Shown here one piece after another: positions 36,082-44,816 of a DNA stretch of 64,000 nt. The first letter of the stretch is position 1. Each line of letters starts with the position of its first letter. Source of the DNA: [Lactobacillus] rogosae (GTDB lineage: Bacteria > Bacillota > Clostridia > Lachnospirales > Lachnospiraceae). Location of the stretch: positions 23,872 to 87,871 of the forward strand of contig FONU01000016.1 of the NCBI GenBank assembly GCA_900112995.1. Direction: 5' to 3'. A model generated the notes under the pieces. The model saw nothing but the letters and a program-made list of their open reading frames with translations, ran no database searches and was not told where the DNA came from. Position numbers and translations under genes: made by a program.

Positions 36082-36403
36082 ATATATGCCTCATTTCATA
36101 AATATTATTCATTGGTATACTATTTTAGAAATATTTTACAATATCTCCACAATATTTTCAATAAGCAAAAAGTTCTATTTTCAATAATTATGTATATTTT
36201 TTTAACATTTCACTTTTTATAAATTGCATTACATCTTACATAATACATTATATTTCAATTTATATATAATGTAACTTACCAATATTCTTTTTAATCAGTG
36301 GAAAATTGACAGCTTTATACAAAACTTTACTTAAATATATAGATTAAATCTAAATTATATGTTAATATGATTATGTAAAAATTTATTTGGAGGTATCTAA
36401 AAA
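36082..36403. other. Divergent intergenic region between the Ig-like gene and kdgK
   Basis: The gap holds the Ig-gene promoter (36133-36161). It also holds a weak inverted repeat ACATTATAT/ATATAATGT (36244-36272) and a TTGACA at 36306-36311 pointing to kdgK. No good -10 lies 17 bp from that TTGACA. No operator like those at 48271 and 48499 is visible. Confidence 0.5.
36133..36161 (-). promoter_or_regulatory. Predicted sigma-A promoter of the Ig-like gene
   Basis: TTGAAA (36161-36156), a 17-bp spacer and TAAAAT (36138-36133) lead into the gene with a leader of about 45 bases. Confidence 0.65.
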
Positions 36404-37516
36404 ATGAAATTAAATTTAAGACCAGCTGAAGAATGCACATTTGATGCTGTATCTTTAGGTGAAGTAATGCTTCGTCTTGATCCAGGTGAAGGAAGAATTC
36501 GTACAGCAAGAAGCTTTAGAGCATGGGAAGGTGGCGGAGAATATAACGTTATCCGTGGTCTTCACAAGTGCTTCGGTATGAGAACTGCTGTTATCACATC
36601 TTTCGCTGATAACGAAGTAGGTCTTCTTATGAAGGACTTCATCGAACAGGGTGGTGTTGATACATCCCTTATCTGCTGGAAGAAGACAGATGGTATCGGT
36701 CGTCTTTGCAGAAATGGTCTCAACTTCACAGAAAGAGGATTCGGTATCCGTGGTGCCAAGGGTTGCTCAGATAGAGCTAACACAGCTATTTCTCAGGCTA
36801 CTCCAGAAGATTTCGACTTTGATTACATCTTCAAGAACAAGAGCGATGGTGGCTTAGGTGTTCGTTGGTTACATACAGGTGGTATCTATGCTGCTCTTTC
36901 TGAACAGGCTTGTGAAACTGTTATTGCAGCTTGTAAGGCAGCTAAGAAGTACGGTACAATCGTATCTTACGATCTTAACTACAGACCATCTATGTGGGAA
37001 GCTATTGGCGGTTTAGCTAAGGCTCAGGAAGTTAATAAGGAAGTTGCTAAGTATGTTGACGTTATGATTGGTAACGAAGAAGACTTCACAGCTTGCCTTG
37101 GTTTCGAAATCGAAGGTAACGATGAGAACCTTAAGACTCTTAACCTTGATGGTTACAAGAAGATGATTAACGAAGCTGCTGCTACATACCCTAACTTCAA
37201 GGCTGTTGCTACAACTCTTCGTCAGGTTAAGACAGCTACAGTTAATGACTGGTCAGCAATCTGCTGGGCTGATGGTGAAATCTACAAAGCTGCTCAGTAT
37301 GATGGACTTGAAATCATGGATAGAGTTGGTGGCGGAGATTCATTCGCTTCAGGTCTTGTATATGGTCTTATGACATTTGAAGACGCTGAAAAGGCTGTTA
37401 ACTATGGTGCTGCTCATGGTGCATTAGCTATGACAACTCCTGGTGATACAACAATGGCTTCTCTTAAGGAAGTTGAAGGTATCGTTGGTGGAGCTGGTGC
37501 CAGAGTTCAGAGATAA
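36404..37516 (+). CDS. kdgK: 2-keto-3-deoxygluconate kinase (PfkB family)
   Basis: KdgK phosphorylates KDG, the common product of uronate breakdown, to KDPG. The 370-residue protein has the PfkB layout: SLGEVMLRLDPGEGR at the N-terminus, substrate loop AWEGGGEYNVIRGL, YDLNYRPSMW, and the C-terminal ATP/anion-hole signature RVGGGDSFASGLVYGL. Codon use is strongly biased to GGT, GCT and AAG, as in the uxa genes, suggesting high expression. GGAGG lies nine bases before the ATG. The gene is monocistronic with a strong terminator. Its KDPG aldolase is not in the window. PfkB subfamily calls are approximate; the uronate context supports KDG. Confidence 0.88.
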   Translation: MKLNLRPAEECTFDAVSLGEVMLRLDPGEGRIRTARSFRAWEGGGEYNVIRGLHKCFGMRTAVITSFADNEVGLLMKDFIEQGGVDTSLICWKKTDGIGRLCRNGLNFTERGFGIRGAKGCSDRANTAISQATPEDFDFDYIFKNKSDGGLGVRWLHTGGIYAALSEQACETVIAACKAAKKYGTIVSYDLNYRPSMWEAIGGLAKAQEVNKEVAKYVDVMIGNEEDFTACLGFEIEGNDENLKTLNLDGYKKMINEAAATYPNFKAVATTLRQVKTATVNDWSAICWADGEIYKAAQYDGLEIMDRVGGGDSFASGLVYGLMTFEDAEKAVNYGAAHGALAMTTPGDTTMASLKEVEGIVGGAGARVQR

Positions 37517-37563
37517 TTAAACATTGTTTTAGTTAATCCATTTAAACTTATGCTTTTAAGCAT

Positions 37564-37601
37564 AAAAAGGAGGTATACAGAATTCCGTATACCTCCTTTT
37601 T
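37564..37601 (+). terminator. Terminator of kdgK
   Basis: AAAAAGGAGGTATAC (37564-37578) and its exact complement GTATACCTCCTTTTT (37587-37601) form a 15-bp stem with an 8-base loop, ending in T residues. Confidence 0.92.
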
Positions 37602-37759
37602 CAGTTATATAACACAATAATTGAAATAAATCAGCTAATTAACACTATTTATCATATCAACCTACATTTTTCAACGCGAACAATGTAAATTTCTATGGAA
37701 TTTTATCAAAAAGAAATATATAATAACGTAAGTATTAATTGTTAGAAGTGGAGATTACT

Positions 37760-38473
37760 ATGAAGATTGCCGTATGTGATGATGACCAATACGAATTAGG
37801 TATAATAAGAGAACTTTTAGATAATTATGAAGCCTCATCTAATATCAGCTTCACAGTGAAATATTATAATAGCAGTGTCGAGCTTGCTTCTACTGCTGGA
37901 TTTGAGAAGTTTGACATATATTTTCTTGACATTATTATGCCAGTAATGAACGGACTTGCACTCGCTAAGGAAATCCGTACCTTTGATAAAGCCGCACCTA
38001 TAATATTCTTAACTTCATCTTCCGAATTTGCAGTAGACAGCTATGAAGTCAAGGCATTTAATTACCTGTTAAAGCCCGTGAACAAAGAACGCCTGTATAC
38101 TACGCTTGATGATTTAATAGACTTCTTTAACATCGAACAGACAAACAACATAATTATTAAGAACAATTCAGGTATACACAAAATCCGTACAGCTGATATT
38201 GTCTATGCGGAAGCATTAAACCGCAAGGTAACTATTCATCTTAAAAATGGAGAACACATAACATCAACCGACGTATTCTCCTCAATATGTGATACACTTA
38301 GTATTCACAAAGAATTTACGCTTCCACACCGTTCATATATTGCTCAGATGAACTACATAAGTACTATTATTAGTAATGAAATTCATCTGAGCAATAACAA
38401 AACAGTTCCATTGGCACAACGCCGTGTCGTTGAAATCAAGAAGCAGTATTTAACTTTCCAGATGGAAGAATAA
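37760..38473 (+). CDS. LytTR-type response regulator
   Basis: The 237-residue regulator has a receiver domain starting MKIAVCDDDQYELG, with acidic pair DDD at residues 6-8, the phosphoacceptor Asp in YFLDIIMPVMNG, and the Lys of LLKPVNKERL. A C-terminal LytTR DNA-binding domain follows (IVYAEALNRKVTIHLKNGE, LPHRSYIAQMNYI). I chose ATG 37760 over an upstream TTG because GGAG sits seven bases before it. It is 11 bp before the histidine kinase gene, forming a two-component pair similar to AgrA/AgrC type systems. The signal is unknown; no autoinducer peptide gene is adjacent. Confidence 0.9.
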   Translation: MKIAVCDDDQYELGIIRELLDNYEASSNISFTVKYYNSSVELASTAGFEKFDIYFLDIIMPVMNGLALAKEIRTFDKAAPIIFLTSSSEFAVDSYEVKAFNYLLKPVNKERLYTTLDDLIDFFNIEQTNNIIIKNNSGIHKIRTADIVYAEALNRKVTIHLKNGEHITSTDVFSSICDTLSIHKEFTLPHRSYIAQMNYISTIISNEIHLSNNKTVPLAQRRVVEIKKQYLTFQMEE

Positions 38474-38484
38474 CAGGGGGCTAT

Positions 38485-39825
38485 ATGGATATTTCTACTT
38501 TATTAAATCTTATTAATTATATCTTTGTTCTTATCTTTGGCATTATTGTATCATTTTATTTTGCTGATATACGCTTGGAAGATAACCATAAGCTGTTTAT
38601 ATATACAACTCTCACATTTGCGTTATTTCAGGCTGTATGCTATCTGCTACTTGGTCAGAATGTGCTTTATAAAAGCTATCCTTTCCTTATACATATACCT
38701 TTAATTCTTGTCATAAGATTTGTCTGCCATAAGAATATATACATTTCATCAATTGCAGTTCTGTCGGCTTATCTTATGTGTACCCCAAGAAAATGGTTCG
38801 GCACTGCTGCCGCTTACATTTTCAAAGATATTCCTATGATATCAGATATTGTAACTATTATTATTACAATCCCACTTATATTTATTGTAATTAAATACAT
38901 TTCTCCTTACATAATAAGGCTTAAGAACGAATCAAAGACCATTATATCAATGTTCTTTCTCCTGCCTCTTACTTATTATATTTTAGAGTACGCATTCACT
39001 GTATACACAGACCTGTTATACCGCGGAGAAGCTGTTGTTATAGAATTTATGGACAGCTTTATTGTCATACTCTATTTTATATTATCAACAGTTATACTGG
39101 CTCTGTTAAATAAGAAAAATACCGCCGAGCGTGAAAATATCATTCTCTTGGCTGCAGCTGCACAGGCAGAAAAAGAGATTGCCCAGTTATCGGACTATCA
39201 GAAACAGGCAGCTATATACCGCCACGACCTTCGACACCATATGAACTTTATACAAAGCTGTCTTAATGATAACAGCTACGCACAGGCACAGGATTATATC
39301 AGGGAGATATGTACCAGTCTTAACAACAGCCAAATAACAAGATACTGCGCTAATGAAGCTGTCAACCTTATATTATCTTCCTATATTGCCAAAGCTGACA
39401 AATATAATATCACCACACAAGTGTCAGTTACTGCCGCCAACCTTGCTGACTACAAGCCAACTGACCTTTGCAGTCTATTTGCAAATGCACTTGAAAATGC
39501 CATAAATGCCTGCAAGCTTGTACAGACAGCCAAGACATCTATTAATAATTCATATAGCAGCATATCCGACACTGCTTCTGACTACGGCGAGGTTAATTCA
39601 AACCGTATTATCACAGTAAAGGTGTTTGATAAAAACAATAAATTATGTATTAATATCACCAATACTTATGCTGTTGAACCTATATTTGTAAATAATACTC
39701 CTGTATCGGATAAAGCCGGCCACGGTATCGGTATTAGAAGCATAATATCTGTGATTGAGAAATATAACGGTGTATATGATTTCTTTACTGAGGATGGGTT
39801 GTTTTATTTTCAGGCGTGTATATAA
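38485..39825 (+). CDS. GHKL-family sensor histidine kinase
   Basis: The 446-residue kinase has six or seven N-terminal membrane helices (~1-205), a coiled linker (AAAAQAEKEIAQLSDYQKQA) and the H-box YRHDLRHHMNFI near residue 248. A GHKL ATPase domain follows with the N-box NALENAINACK and G-box GHGIGIRSIISV. It lacks a PAS domain. It is the cognate partner of the LytTR regulator immediately upstream. GGGGG precedes the ATG. A strong terminator follows. Confidence 0.9.
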   Translation: MDISTLLNLINYIFVLIFGIIVSFYFADIRLEDNHKLFIYTTLTFALFQAVCYLLLGQNVLYKSYPFLIHIPLILVIRFVCHKNIYISSIAVLSAYLMCTPRKWFGTAAAYIFKDIPMISDIVTIIITIPLIFIVIKYISPYIIRLKNESKTIISMFFLLPLTYYILEYAFTVYTDLLYRGEAVVIEFMDSFIVILYFILSTVILALLNKKNTAERENIILLAAAAQAEKEIAQLSDYQKQAAIYRHDLRHHMNFIQSCLNDNSYAQAQDYIREICTSLNNSQITRYCANEAVNLILSSYIAKADKYNITTQVSVTAANLADYKPTDLCSLFANALENAINACKLVQTAKTSINNSYSSISDTASDYGEVNSNRIITVKVFDKNNKLCINITNTYAVEPIFVNNTPVSDKAGHGIGIRSIISVIEKYNGVYDFFTEDGLFYFQACI

Positions 39826-39839
39826 ATATACACCACCAT

Positions 39840-39874
39840 AAAAAGGACTGTCATTTATGATGACAGTCCTTTTT
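39840..39874 (+). terminator. Terminator of the two-component operon
   Basis: AAAAAGGACTGTCAT (39840-39854) pairs perfectly with ATGACAGTCCTTTTT (39860-39874) around a 5-base loop. Confidence 0.92.
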
Positions 39875-40046
39875 CATTATATTAATTGTTTTTCAATAAT
39901 TTATTTAATTTCTTATCAAAAGTTTTAATATCGTATCCCTTCATATACTAATAATTATATCTATATATATTATACCCACAAAATGCCTTTACAGCAACTA
40001 CCAAATTAGTGAAATTATATTGCTTTCAATATCTAAACATTAAATA

Positions 40047-40075
40047 TTTACAAATCTAAATATATATAATATACT
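40047..40075 (+). promoter_or_regulatory. Predicted sigma-A promoter of the Fic gene
   Basis: TTTACA (40047-40052), a 17-bp spacer and TATACT (40070-40075) lead into the gene at 40102 with a very short leader (about 20 bases), carrying AAAGGTGG as ribosome binding site. Confidence 0.65.
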
Positions 40076-40101
40076 ATGTATGTACAGAAAGGTGGTATTC
40101 T

Positions 40102-41025
40102 ATGATTTCATACAAAAAATTATTTCTACTAATGGAAGAACAGGAAATCACAAAAGAAAAGCTAAAAAATAAAATCGGAATTTCCTCAGCAACTATGGCA
40201 AAGCTCTCCAAAAATGAAGATGTTTCAATGTCAACAATTCAAAGTCTTTGCGATTTTTTTGACTGCCAGCCCGGTGCTATTCTGTCATATGAAAAAGAAA
40301 TTGATAAAAATACTACTCTTTTCAGACTTCGTGAAGAAATGGAAATGAAACTAAAAGGGGGTCTATATCATCAGACCCAGATACGCATAGCTTATAATTC
40401 AAATCATATGGAAGGAAGCCGGTTGACAGAAGAACAGACACGAAGTATCTATGAAACCAAGACTATAGGTATTACTGATGGCGTTGAAAAAGTAGATGAC
40501 ATCATAGAAACTGTTAATCATTTCAGATGTTTTGATTATATTTTAAAAATTGCGGATAAAGAACTTTCCGAAGATATTATAAAACATATTCATCTCTTAT
40601 TAAAAAGCGGAACAACGGATAGTCAAAAAGAATGGTTTGCAGTTGGCGATTATAAGAAACGCCCTAATGTCATTGGTGATATGATTGAAACAACACACCC
40701 TCCCAAAGTCCCAACCGCTATCAAGAGTCTATTAAAAGACTATAGGGAAAACAGCAATATAACCTTTGAGGATATAATTGATTTTCATTATAAATTTGAA
40801 AAAATACACCCATTTCAGGACGGAAATGGACGTGTTGGCAGACTTATAATGTTTAAAGAATGTCTGAAAAATAACATCTGCCCTTTTATTATTTATGATA
40901 CTATGAAAGATTATTATAGACGAGGCTTAAATGAATACAATGATGAAAAAGGTTATTTACTAGAAACCTGCCGTGCATCACAGGATGAATATAAGAAATT
41001 GTTGGAATATTTTGAATATATTTAA
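40102..41025 (+). CDS. HTH-Fic protein with inhibitory motif
   Basis: Fic domains transfer AMP or other phosphate groups from nucleotides to target proteins. This 307-residue protein has an N-terminal Cro/C1-type helix-turn-helix (~1-60; GISSATMAKLSKNEDVSMST). The Fic core has the complete active-site motif HPFQDGNGRVGR starting at His236. The autoinhibitory motif S-x-x-x-E-G lies at Ser100-Glu104 (SNHMEGS), so this is a class II (intramolecular) Fic. The HTH suggests it may regulate its own gene. It stands alone with its own promoter and terminator. Target and nucleotide are unknown. Confidence 0.88.
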   Translation: MISYKKLFLLMEEQEITKEKLKNKIGISSATMAKLSKNEDVSMSTIQSLCDFFDCQPGAILSYEKEIDKNTTLFRLREEMEMKLKGGLYHQTQIRIAYNSNHMEGSRLTEEQTRSIYETKTIGITDGVEKVDDIIETVNHFRCFDYILKIADKELSEDIIKHIHLLLKSGTTDSQKEWFAVGDYKKRPNVIGDMIETTHPPKVPTAIKSLLKDYRENSNITFEDIIDFHYKFEKIHPFQDGNGRVGRLIMFKECLKNNICPFIIYDTMKDYYRRGLNEYNDEKGYLLETCRASQDEYKKLLEYFEYI

Positions 41026-41056
41026 AAGAGCGATGTCATTAAATAGCATATAACAT

Positions 41057-41096
41057 ATACCCCTAGATTTTGAAACACTTTAAAATCTAGGGGTAT
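41057..41096 (+). terminator. Bidirectional terminator after Fic and the surface operon
   Basis: ATACCCCTAGATTTT (41057-41071) pairs almost perfectly with AAAATCTAGGGGTAT (41082-41096). It lies between the plus-strand Fic gene and the minus-strand gene at 41141-42250 and can serve both. Confidence 0.8.
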
Positions 41097-41140
41097 ATTA
41101 TAAAATGCACTTGTTATTAATACATTTTTATTTGTGTACA

Positions 41141-42250
41141 CTAATCATTCCACAAAGGCATTTTACGATAGTTATAACCGTCAAATAAGAAATGATATTC
41201 GCTTCCATCAGGATATACAACAATCCATTGCTGTGTCTTTGCAGTAATTTTTCCACTTGTTTTAGGATATCTTATCTGTATGCTTCTAAATCCATTTATA
41301 GCCTGTTTGAACTCTGGCGTGCTTTTAATGCTTTCATATAATGAATCACTATCTTCATAATGCCAATAGCTTTCCTGAAGATTTAATGTTCCGTCTGCTT
41401 TATATACAATATTATTATCAAAATTATTCTGACTAGCAGAATCTCCAACATATCCTATACTCATAAAATATTGTTTATTAAAATAAAAATTATCGCCATC
41501 ATATTTAAACATATAATAATAATCTAATCCATCAGGATAAATATAATACTGTACATCTTTTGGAGAACCATTTTTTGAAACATTCTTACCTTTTTCTCCA
41601 ACCAATGACCATCTTCCACTTACAGGTATCCCCTTCGATTGGGCTTTACTTATAAGCTGCTGAAACTGGCTGTTTGAACCTATCGCATTCTGAAACTCTT
41701 TCCAGCCTTTGTATGACTCCCAGTAGCTCTCCTGCAAATTCAAAGAACCGTCAGCATTGTATACAATATGGTCAGAAGACACATCCTGATTAACATTATT
41801 ATCATCCGCAGCTACTCCTTCCTCATCATCTGAACCACTATTATCACTAGAAATGTATTGCTCTTGTGATTTATTATTAGATACATCATTATCATTTCCT
41901 GCTAATTGTGATTGTTCATCTGACTCCGAAGTCTCTTTCGATGCTTCTGTGTCATCTTTTTGTGCTATATCATTATCACTATTCTCTGCACTCTCATTAT
42001 CTGTTGACACGGCTTTGTCATTATCTCCATTTTTATTAATGTTGCTTTTATCTATAGTGCTTTCTGTCAATACCTGACTGTCTGCTCTGCTTTCAATGGT
42101 CGCTCCTGCAGTATCTGAAGTATCTCTGTTTCCTTTATTTATAATATTGACAAGCACAGCAACAATTATAATAACAGCTATGACTAATATACTTATCATT
42201 AAATATACATATTTCTTATTATTATTCAAAAAATCCTTAAGTGTATTCAT
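41141..42250 (-). CDS. Membrane-anchored hypothetical protein with two repeated extracellular units
   Basis: The 369-residue protein has a short cytoplasmic N-terminus, one membrane helix (LMISILVIAVIIIVAVLVNI) and a ~110-residue low-complexity linker rich in Asn, Asp, Ser and Glu. Two related extracellular units then begin IVYNADGSLNLQESYW and IVYKADGTLNLQESYW, each followed by a WWxxYPDG-like stretch (YIYPDGLDYYYMFKYDGDNF; VVYPDGSEYHFLFDGYNY). I do not recognise the fold. The start lies 10 bp after the stop of the 42261-43664 gene and lacks a clear ribosome binding site, suggesting translational coupling. It therefore shares that gene's promoter. Confidence 0.7.
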   Translation of the reverse strand: MNTLKDFLNNNKKYVYLMISILVIAVIIIVAVLVNIINKGNRDTSDTAGATIESRADSQVLTESTIDKSNINKNGDNDKAVSTDNESAENSDNDIAQKDDTEASKETSESDEQSQLAGNDNDVSNNKSQEQYISSDNSGSDDEEGVAADDNNVNQDVSSDHIVYNADGSLNLQESYWESYKGWKEFQNAIGSNSQFQQLISKAQSKGIPVSGRWSLVGEKGKNVSKNGSPKDVQYYIYPDGLDYYYMFKYDGDNFYFNKQYFMSIGYVGDSASQNNFDNNIVYKADGTLNLQESYWHYEDSDSLYESIKSTPEFKQAINGFRSIQIRYPKTSGKITAKTQQWIVVYPDGSEYHFLFDGYNYRKMPLWND

Positions 42251-42260
42251 TCCATTTATT

Positions 42261-43664
42261 CTAATATACTTTCTTCATCTTACCATATTTAATAACGCCT
42301 GTTAAAGCGAATATGATACAAGCCACATATATGTATACATTATTACTGTCAGATGTTTGTGGTGTATCTACATTTTCATCTGTTGGTGCAGAAGTATCTG
42401 TAGAAGCATTTTCTGTATTACTCTCTGTTATCTGTGTATCCTGTTCTGTATCTTTAGAACCTGAACTAATATACTCAGGTGCTTTATTTGTCACAACATA
42501 ACTTGAACAATGTTCCTGCTTTACTGTTATGTATCCTTCTTCATCAACTACTACTGTCTGTGTGTCTGCAAATGTATTATCGTTATTCATATATGAGTAA
42601 TATAATGTCTTTCCTGCATACTGTGTTCCCACTGGTATACGGATACTTGCTGTTGCTGGAAGCTGTCCTGAATAATTAAACTTCACCTGTGACACGAAAT
42701 TATCCTTTGTTACATATGATGGCATTGTGTCTGCATAAGCTGGATTAATCGTTGTCGAAAAGTCATATTCGTTCTTTCCATCAACACTCTTCATTGTTCC
42801 CTTTGCAAATGTAAATGTAACATTGTTATTAGATTTAATTACAATATCCTTATTCTCATTTTCCTTTAAAAGCTTTGTAAAGGTTTCATTGTCAACAACC
42901 TGTGTGTCCTTGTCTGTTGCATCATATGTATATGTGTTATCTGTTACATCATCAGTCTTATCATCTGTAACTTTGGTTAAATGAAGGACTGTCTTATCTA
43001 TCATATAGTCAGGCATCATAATTACATTATTATTCCGCTCCTCGCCATCTGAAGCTTCATATTTAAGATTTATATAAATAAAATCAATATTATAGCTATT
43101 CCTCACTACTGCCTGAAATTTTCCATCATCACTTTTGCTATTATATAACTTGGTAAATTGTGCCTTCTGATATTTCTTTTCACCTGAGAAGCCTTTAAAG
43201 ATGATTGGCATAACTTCAAAAGCGCCAACAAAGCCACCGCCAATAACACCTTCCCCTTGCAGACACACTGCTTTTCTGTCAAATACAAGCTTTCCAGACT
43301 CGTCTCTGCTTAATTCATATGCATAAACATCTACTTCTTTAGCAGCATCTATACCATATGCCGACTTATCTGCATCAATTCTTAATGTACTGTCCTCATA
43401 GAAAATATTCATCTGTCGGCTGTCATCATCATCAAAATATCCAAAATATTCCTTAAATGCCGCCGAATCTTCTTTGTCCATTACATATTTGACACCATTT
43501 TTATTTACAGTATCATCATCTTCCCAATAATAAACTGGCTTATCTGTCACCTCTGCCGCATTAACGCTTACTTTTCCAGTCACACCACCAAATAATGTTG
43601 TTGCAACTACTGCTGTCGCTGCAATTACTTCTATGCAGCCTGTCAATTTCTTAATCAACCTCAT
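42261..43664 (-). CDS. Secreted surface protein with anchor-like C-terminus (PQTSD), paralogous to 18111-20078
   Basis: The 467-residue protein has a signal peptide (CIEVIAATAVVATTLFGGVTG, cleavage near VNA). An N-terminal domain of ~220 residues follows. Next is a domain matching the protein at 18111-20078: DIVIKSNNNVTFTFAKGTM, LPATASIRIPVGTQYAGKTL and DHCSSYVVT... after which comes a Thr/Glu linker. The C-terminus has PQTSD (~435-439), a hydrophobic helix and KYGKMKKVY, a sortase-substrate layout with a variant motif. AAAGGAGA precedes the ATG. It is first of two genes; its promoter contains a G10 run. Confidence 0.72.
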   Translation of the reverse strand: MRLIKKLTGCIEVIAATAVVATTLFGGVTGKVSVNAAEVTDKPVYYWEDDDTVNKNGVKYVMDKEDSAAFKEYFGYFDDDDSRQMNIFYEDSTLRIDADKSAYGIDAAKEVDVYAYELSRDESGKLVFDRKAVCLQGEGVIGGGFVGAFEVMPIIFKGFSGEKKYQKAQFTKLYNSKSDDGKFQAVVRNSYNIDFIYINLKYEASDGEERNNNVIMMPDYMIDKTVLHLTKVTDDKTDDVTDNTYTYDATDKDTQVVDNETFTKLLKENENKDIVIKSNNNVTFTFAKGTMKSVDGKNEYDFSTTINPAYADTMPSYVTKDNFVSQVKFNYSGQLPATASIRIPVGTQYAGKTLYYSYMNNDNTFADTQTVVVDEEGYITVKQEHCSSYVVTNKAPEYISSGSKDTEQDTQITESNTENASTDTSAPTDENVDTPQTSDSNNVYIYVACIIFALTGVIKYGKMKKVY

Positions 43665-43736
43665 ATTTTTCTCCTTTAAATGTAATTTAAGAATTTACTT
43701 ATTATAAAATTTTCACATTTAATAAATTCCTGTTAC

Positions 43737-43768
43737 ATTTTACCCCCCCCCCGGTATTTTTTTGTCAA
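43737..43768 (-). promoter_or_regulatory. Predicted phase-variable promoter with a G10 tract in the spacer
   Basis: On the minus strand a perfect -35 TTGACA (43768-43763) is followed by AAAAAATACC, then ten G (43752-43743), then TAAAAT (43742-43737), the same -10 hexamer as the cheR and Ig-gene promoters. The spacer is 20 bp; the cheR, ddh, rpsO, Ig-gene and uxa promoters in this window have 17. Loss of three G would restore 17. The leader to the ATG at 43664 is about 65 bases. This is the only long G or C homopolymer I see in the window. Confidence 0.7.
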
Positions 43769-43854
43769 GGGCTTTAATTGTGTAAATTCTTATTCAAACT
43801 TCCCGTTTTATGAAGCTCGGGAACTTACTTATTACGCAACAAATCATTTCTATT

Positions 43855-43901
43855 AATAACAGAACAGGCAGCATTCCCATAATGCCGCCTGTTCTGTTAT
43901 T
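43855..43901 (-). terminator. Terminator of queT
   Basis: AATAACAGAACAGGC plus GCAT (43855-43874) pairs with ATGC plus GCCTGTTCTGTTATT (43882-43901) with one internal mismatch. It follows the queT stop by about 70 bp. A smaller hairpin (TTCCCG/CGGGAA) lies at about 43800-43823, just upstream of the phase-variable promoter. Confidence 0.75.
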
Positions 43902-43972
43902 TTCTTATATCAACTTTTCTTTTCCTGATTGTAATCAGGTATATCAAACATTTTGTTTAATTCTTGTACCAA

Positions 43973-44551
43973 TTACTCCACGCCCTTAAATATCACGTTT
44001 CTCACCGGATTAAGTGCGAATAAAAGCAACATTCCAATAACACCACACACAATGAATTCGCTTGCTCCGATTGTCACAAAGAACATAGCAAATATCCCCT
44101 CTGAACCATAAGCATATCTTAATACAAATGGTACTATAAGTGTATTCGCAATAATTGGTGGTAATGGTGCAAGCCACTTATTCTTCCTTAACGCATAAGT
44201 TCCTATTGCGCCGATAAGTGTCGCAATGCTTCCAAATATTATATCCCATATAGCCGCACCGCCTAAGATGTTAGATAACAGACAACCTACGAACAATCCC
44301 GGTATCGCCGCTGATGTAAAATATGGCAGAATTGTAAGTGCCTCTGCTATTCTGAACTGTATAGGTCCGAAGCTGCAATAGTTAAACATAATAACAAGCA
44401 CAACATAAAGTGCCGCAATCACGGCCGCCTGTGTAATAAACGCAACCTTAAACTGTGCACTTTTAGTATTTCTATTACCGCTGTTATTTTTATTATTATT
44501 TTCAATAATATCTTTATTCTTATCCTCTTTACCTTGATTTAATGTATCCAT
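43973..44551 (-). CDS. queT: QueT-family queuosine precursor transporter substrate-binding subunit (ECF type)
   Basis: The 192-residue membrane protein has about five or six helices and QueT-family sequence: AAVIAALYVVLVIMFNYCSF, GPIQFRIAEALTILPYF, AAIPGLFVGCLLSNILGGAA and NPVRNVIFK near the end. As an ECF S component it would bind preQ0/preQ1 or queuine and work with a shared energising module not in this window. I chose ATG 44551 rather than the frame's upstream Met: GGAG lies seven bases before it, and the upstream 170 bases hold a preQ1 riboswitch. The cytoplasmic N-terminus is Asn/Lys rich. Confidence 0.88.
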   Translation of the reverse strand: MDTLNQGKEDKNKDIIENNNKNNSGNRNTKSAQFKVAFITQAAVIAALYVVLVIMFNYCSFGPIQFRIAEALTILPYFTSAAIPGLFVGCLLSNILGGAAIWDIIFGSIATLIGAIGTYALRKNKWLAPLPPIIANTLIVPFVLRYAYGSEGIFAMFFVTIGASEFIVCGVIGMLLLFALNPVRNVIFKGVE

Positions 44552-44556
44552 TTTAT

Positions 44557-44601
44557 TCTCCTTTAGTTTTGTTTTATGTGTGGAAGGTTTCGAACACACA
44601 T
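44557..44601 (-). promoter_or_regulatory. preQ1 class I riboswitch upstream of queT
   Basis: Reading minus, GTGTG (44599-44595) and CACAC (44582-44578) form stem P1 around a loop containing CGAAACCTTC. An A-rich strand ATAAAACAAAACT then leads to AAAGGAG (44564-44558). Loop CCTT can pair with the AAGG of the ribosome binding site, giving the compact pseudoknot of preQ1-I aptamers. Ligand binding would hide the ribosome binding site and lower queT translation. The gene product fits the ligand. Confidence 0.75.
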
Positions 44602-44816
44602 TACTATAATCTCTGCATATATGAAACATATCACTGACACATTCCGTATAAGCAGCATTCACAGACACATTATAAGACGGACAGAAATGTAAATATCTGC
44701 CCGCCTTAATCTTATATGTCACTATATTTATATGCTGTTATTCAGAGCCACGCAAAATCTGAAAGATACACAACTGCCTCTGAAAAACAATTAACACAAT
44801 CCTTAAAATTTGTTAA

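Noticed and set aside
36306..36334. Consensus promoter for kdgK using TTGACA at 36306
   Set aside because: No -10 hexamer of reasonable quality occurs at 16-18 bp; the best AT-rich match is at 19-20 bp. I left it as a possibility only.
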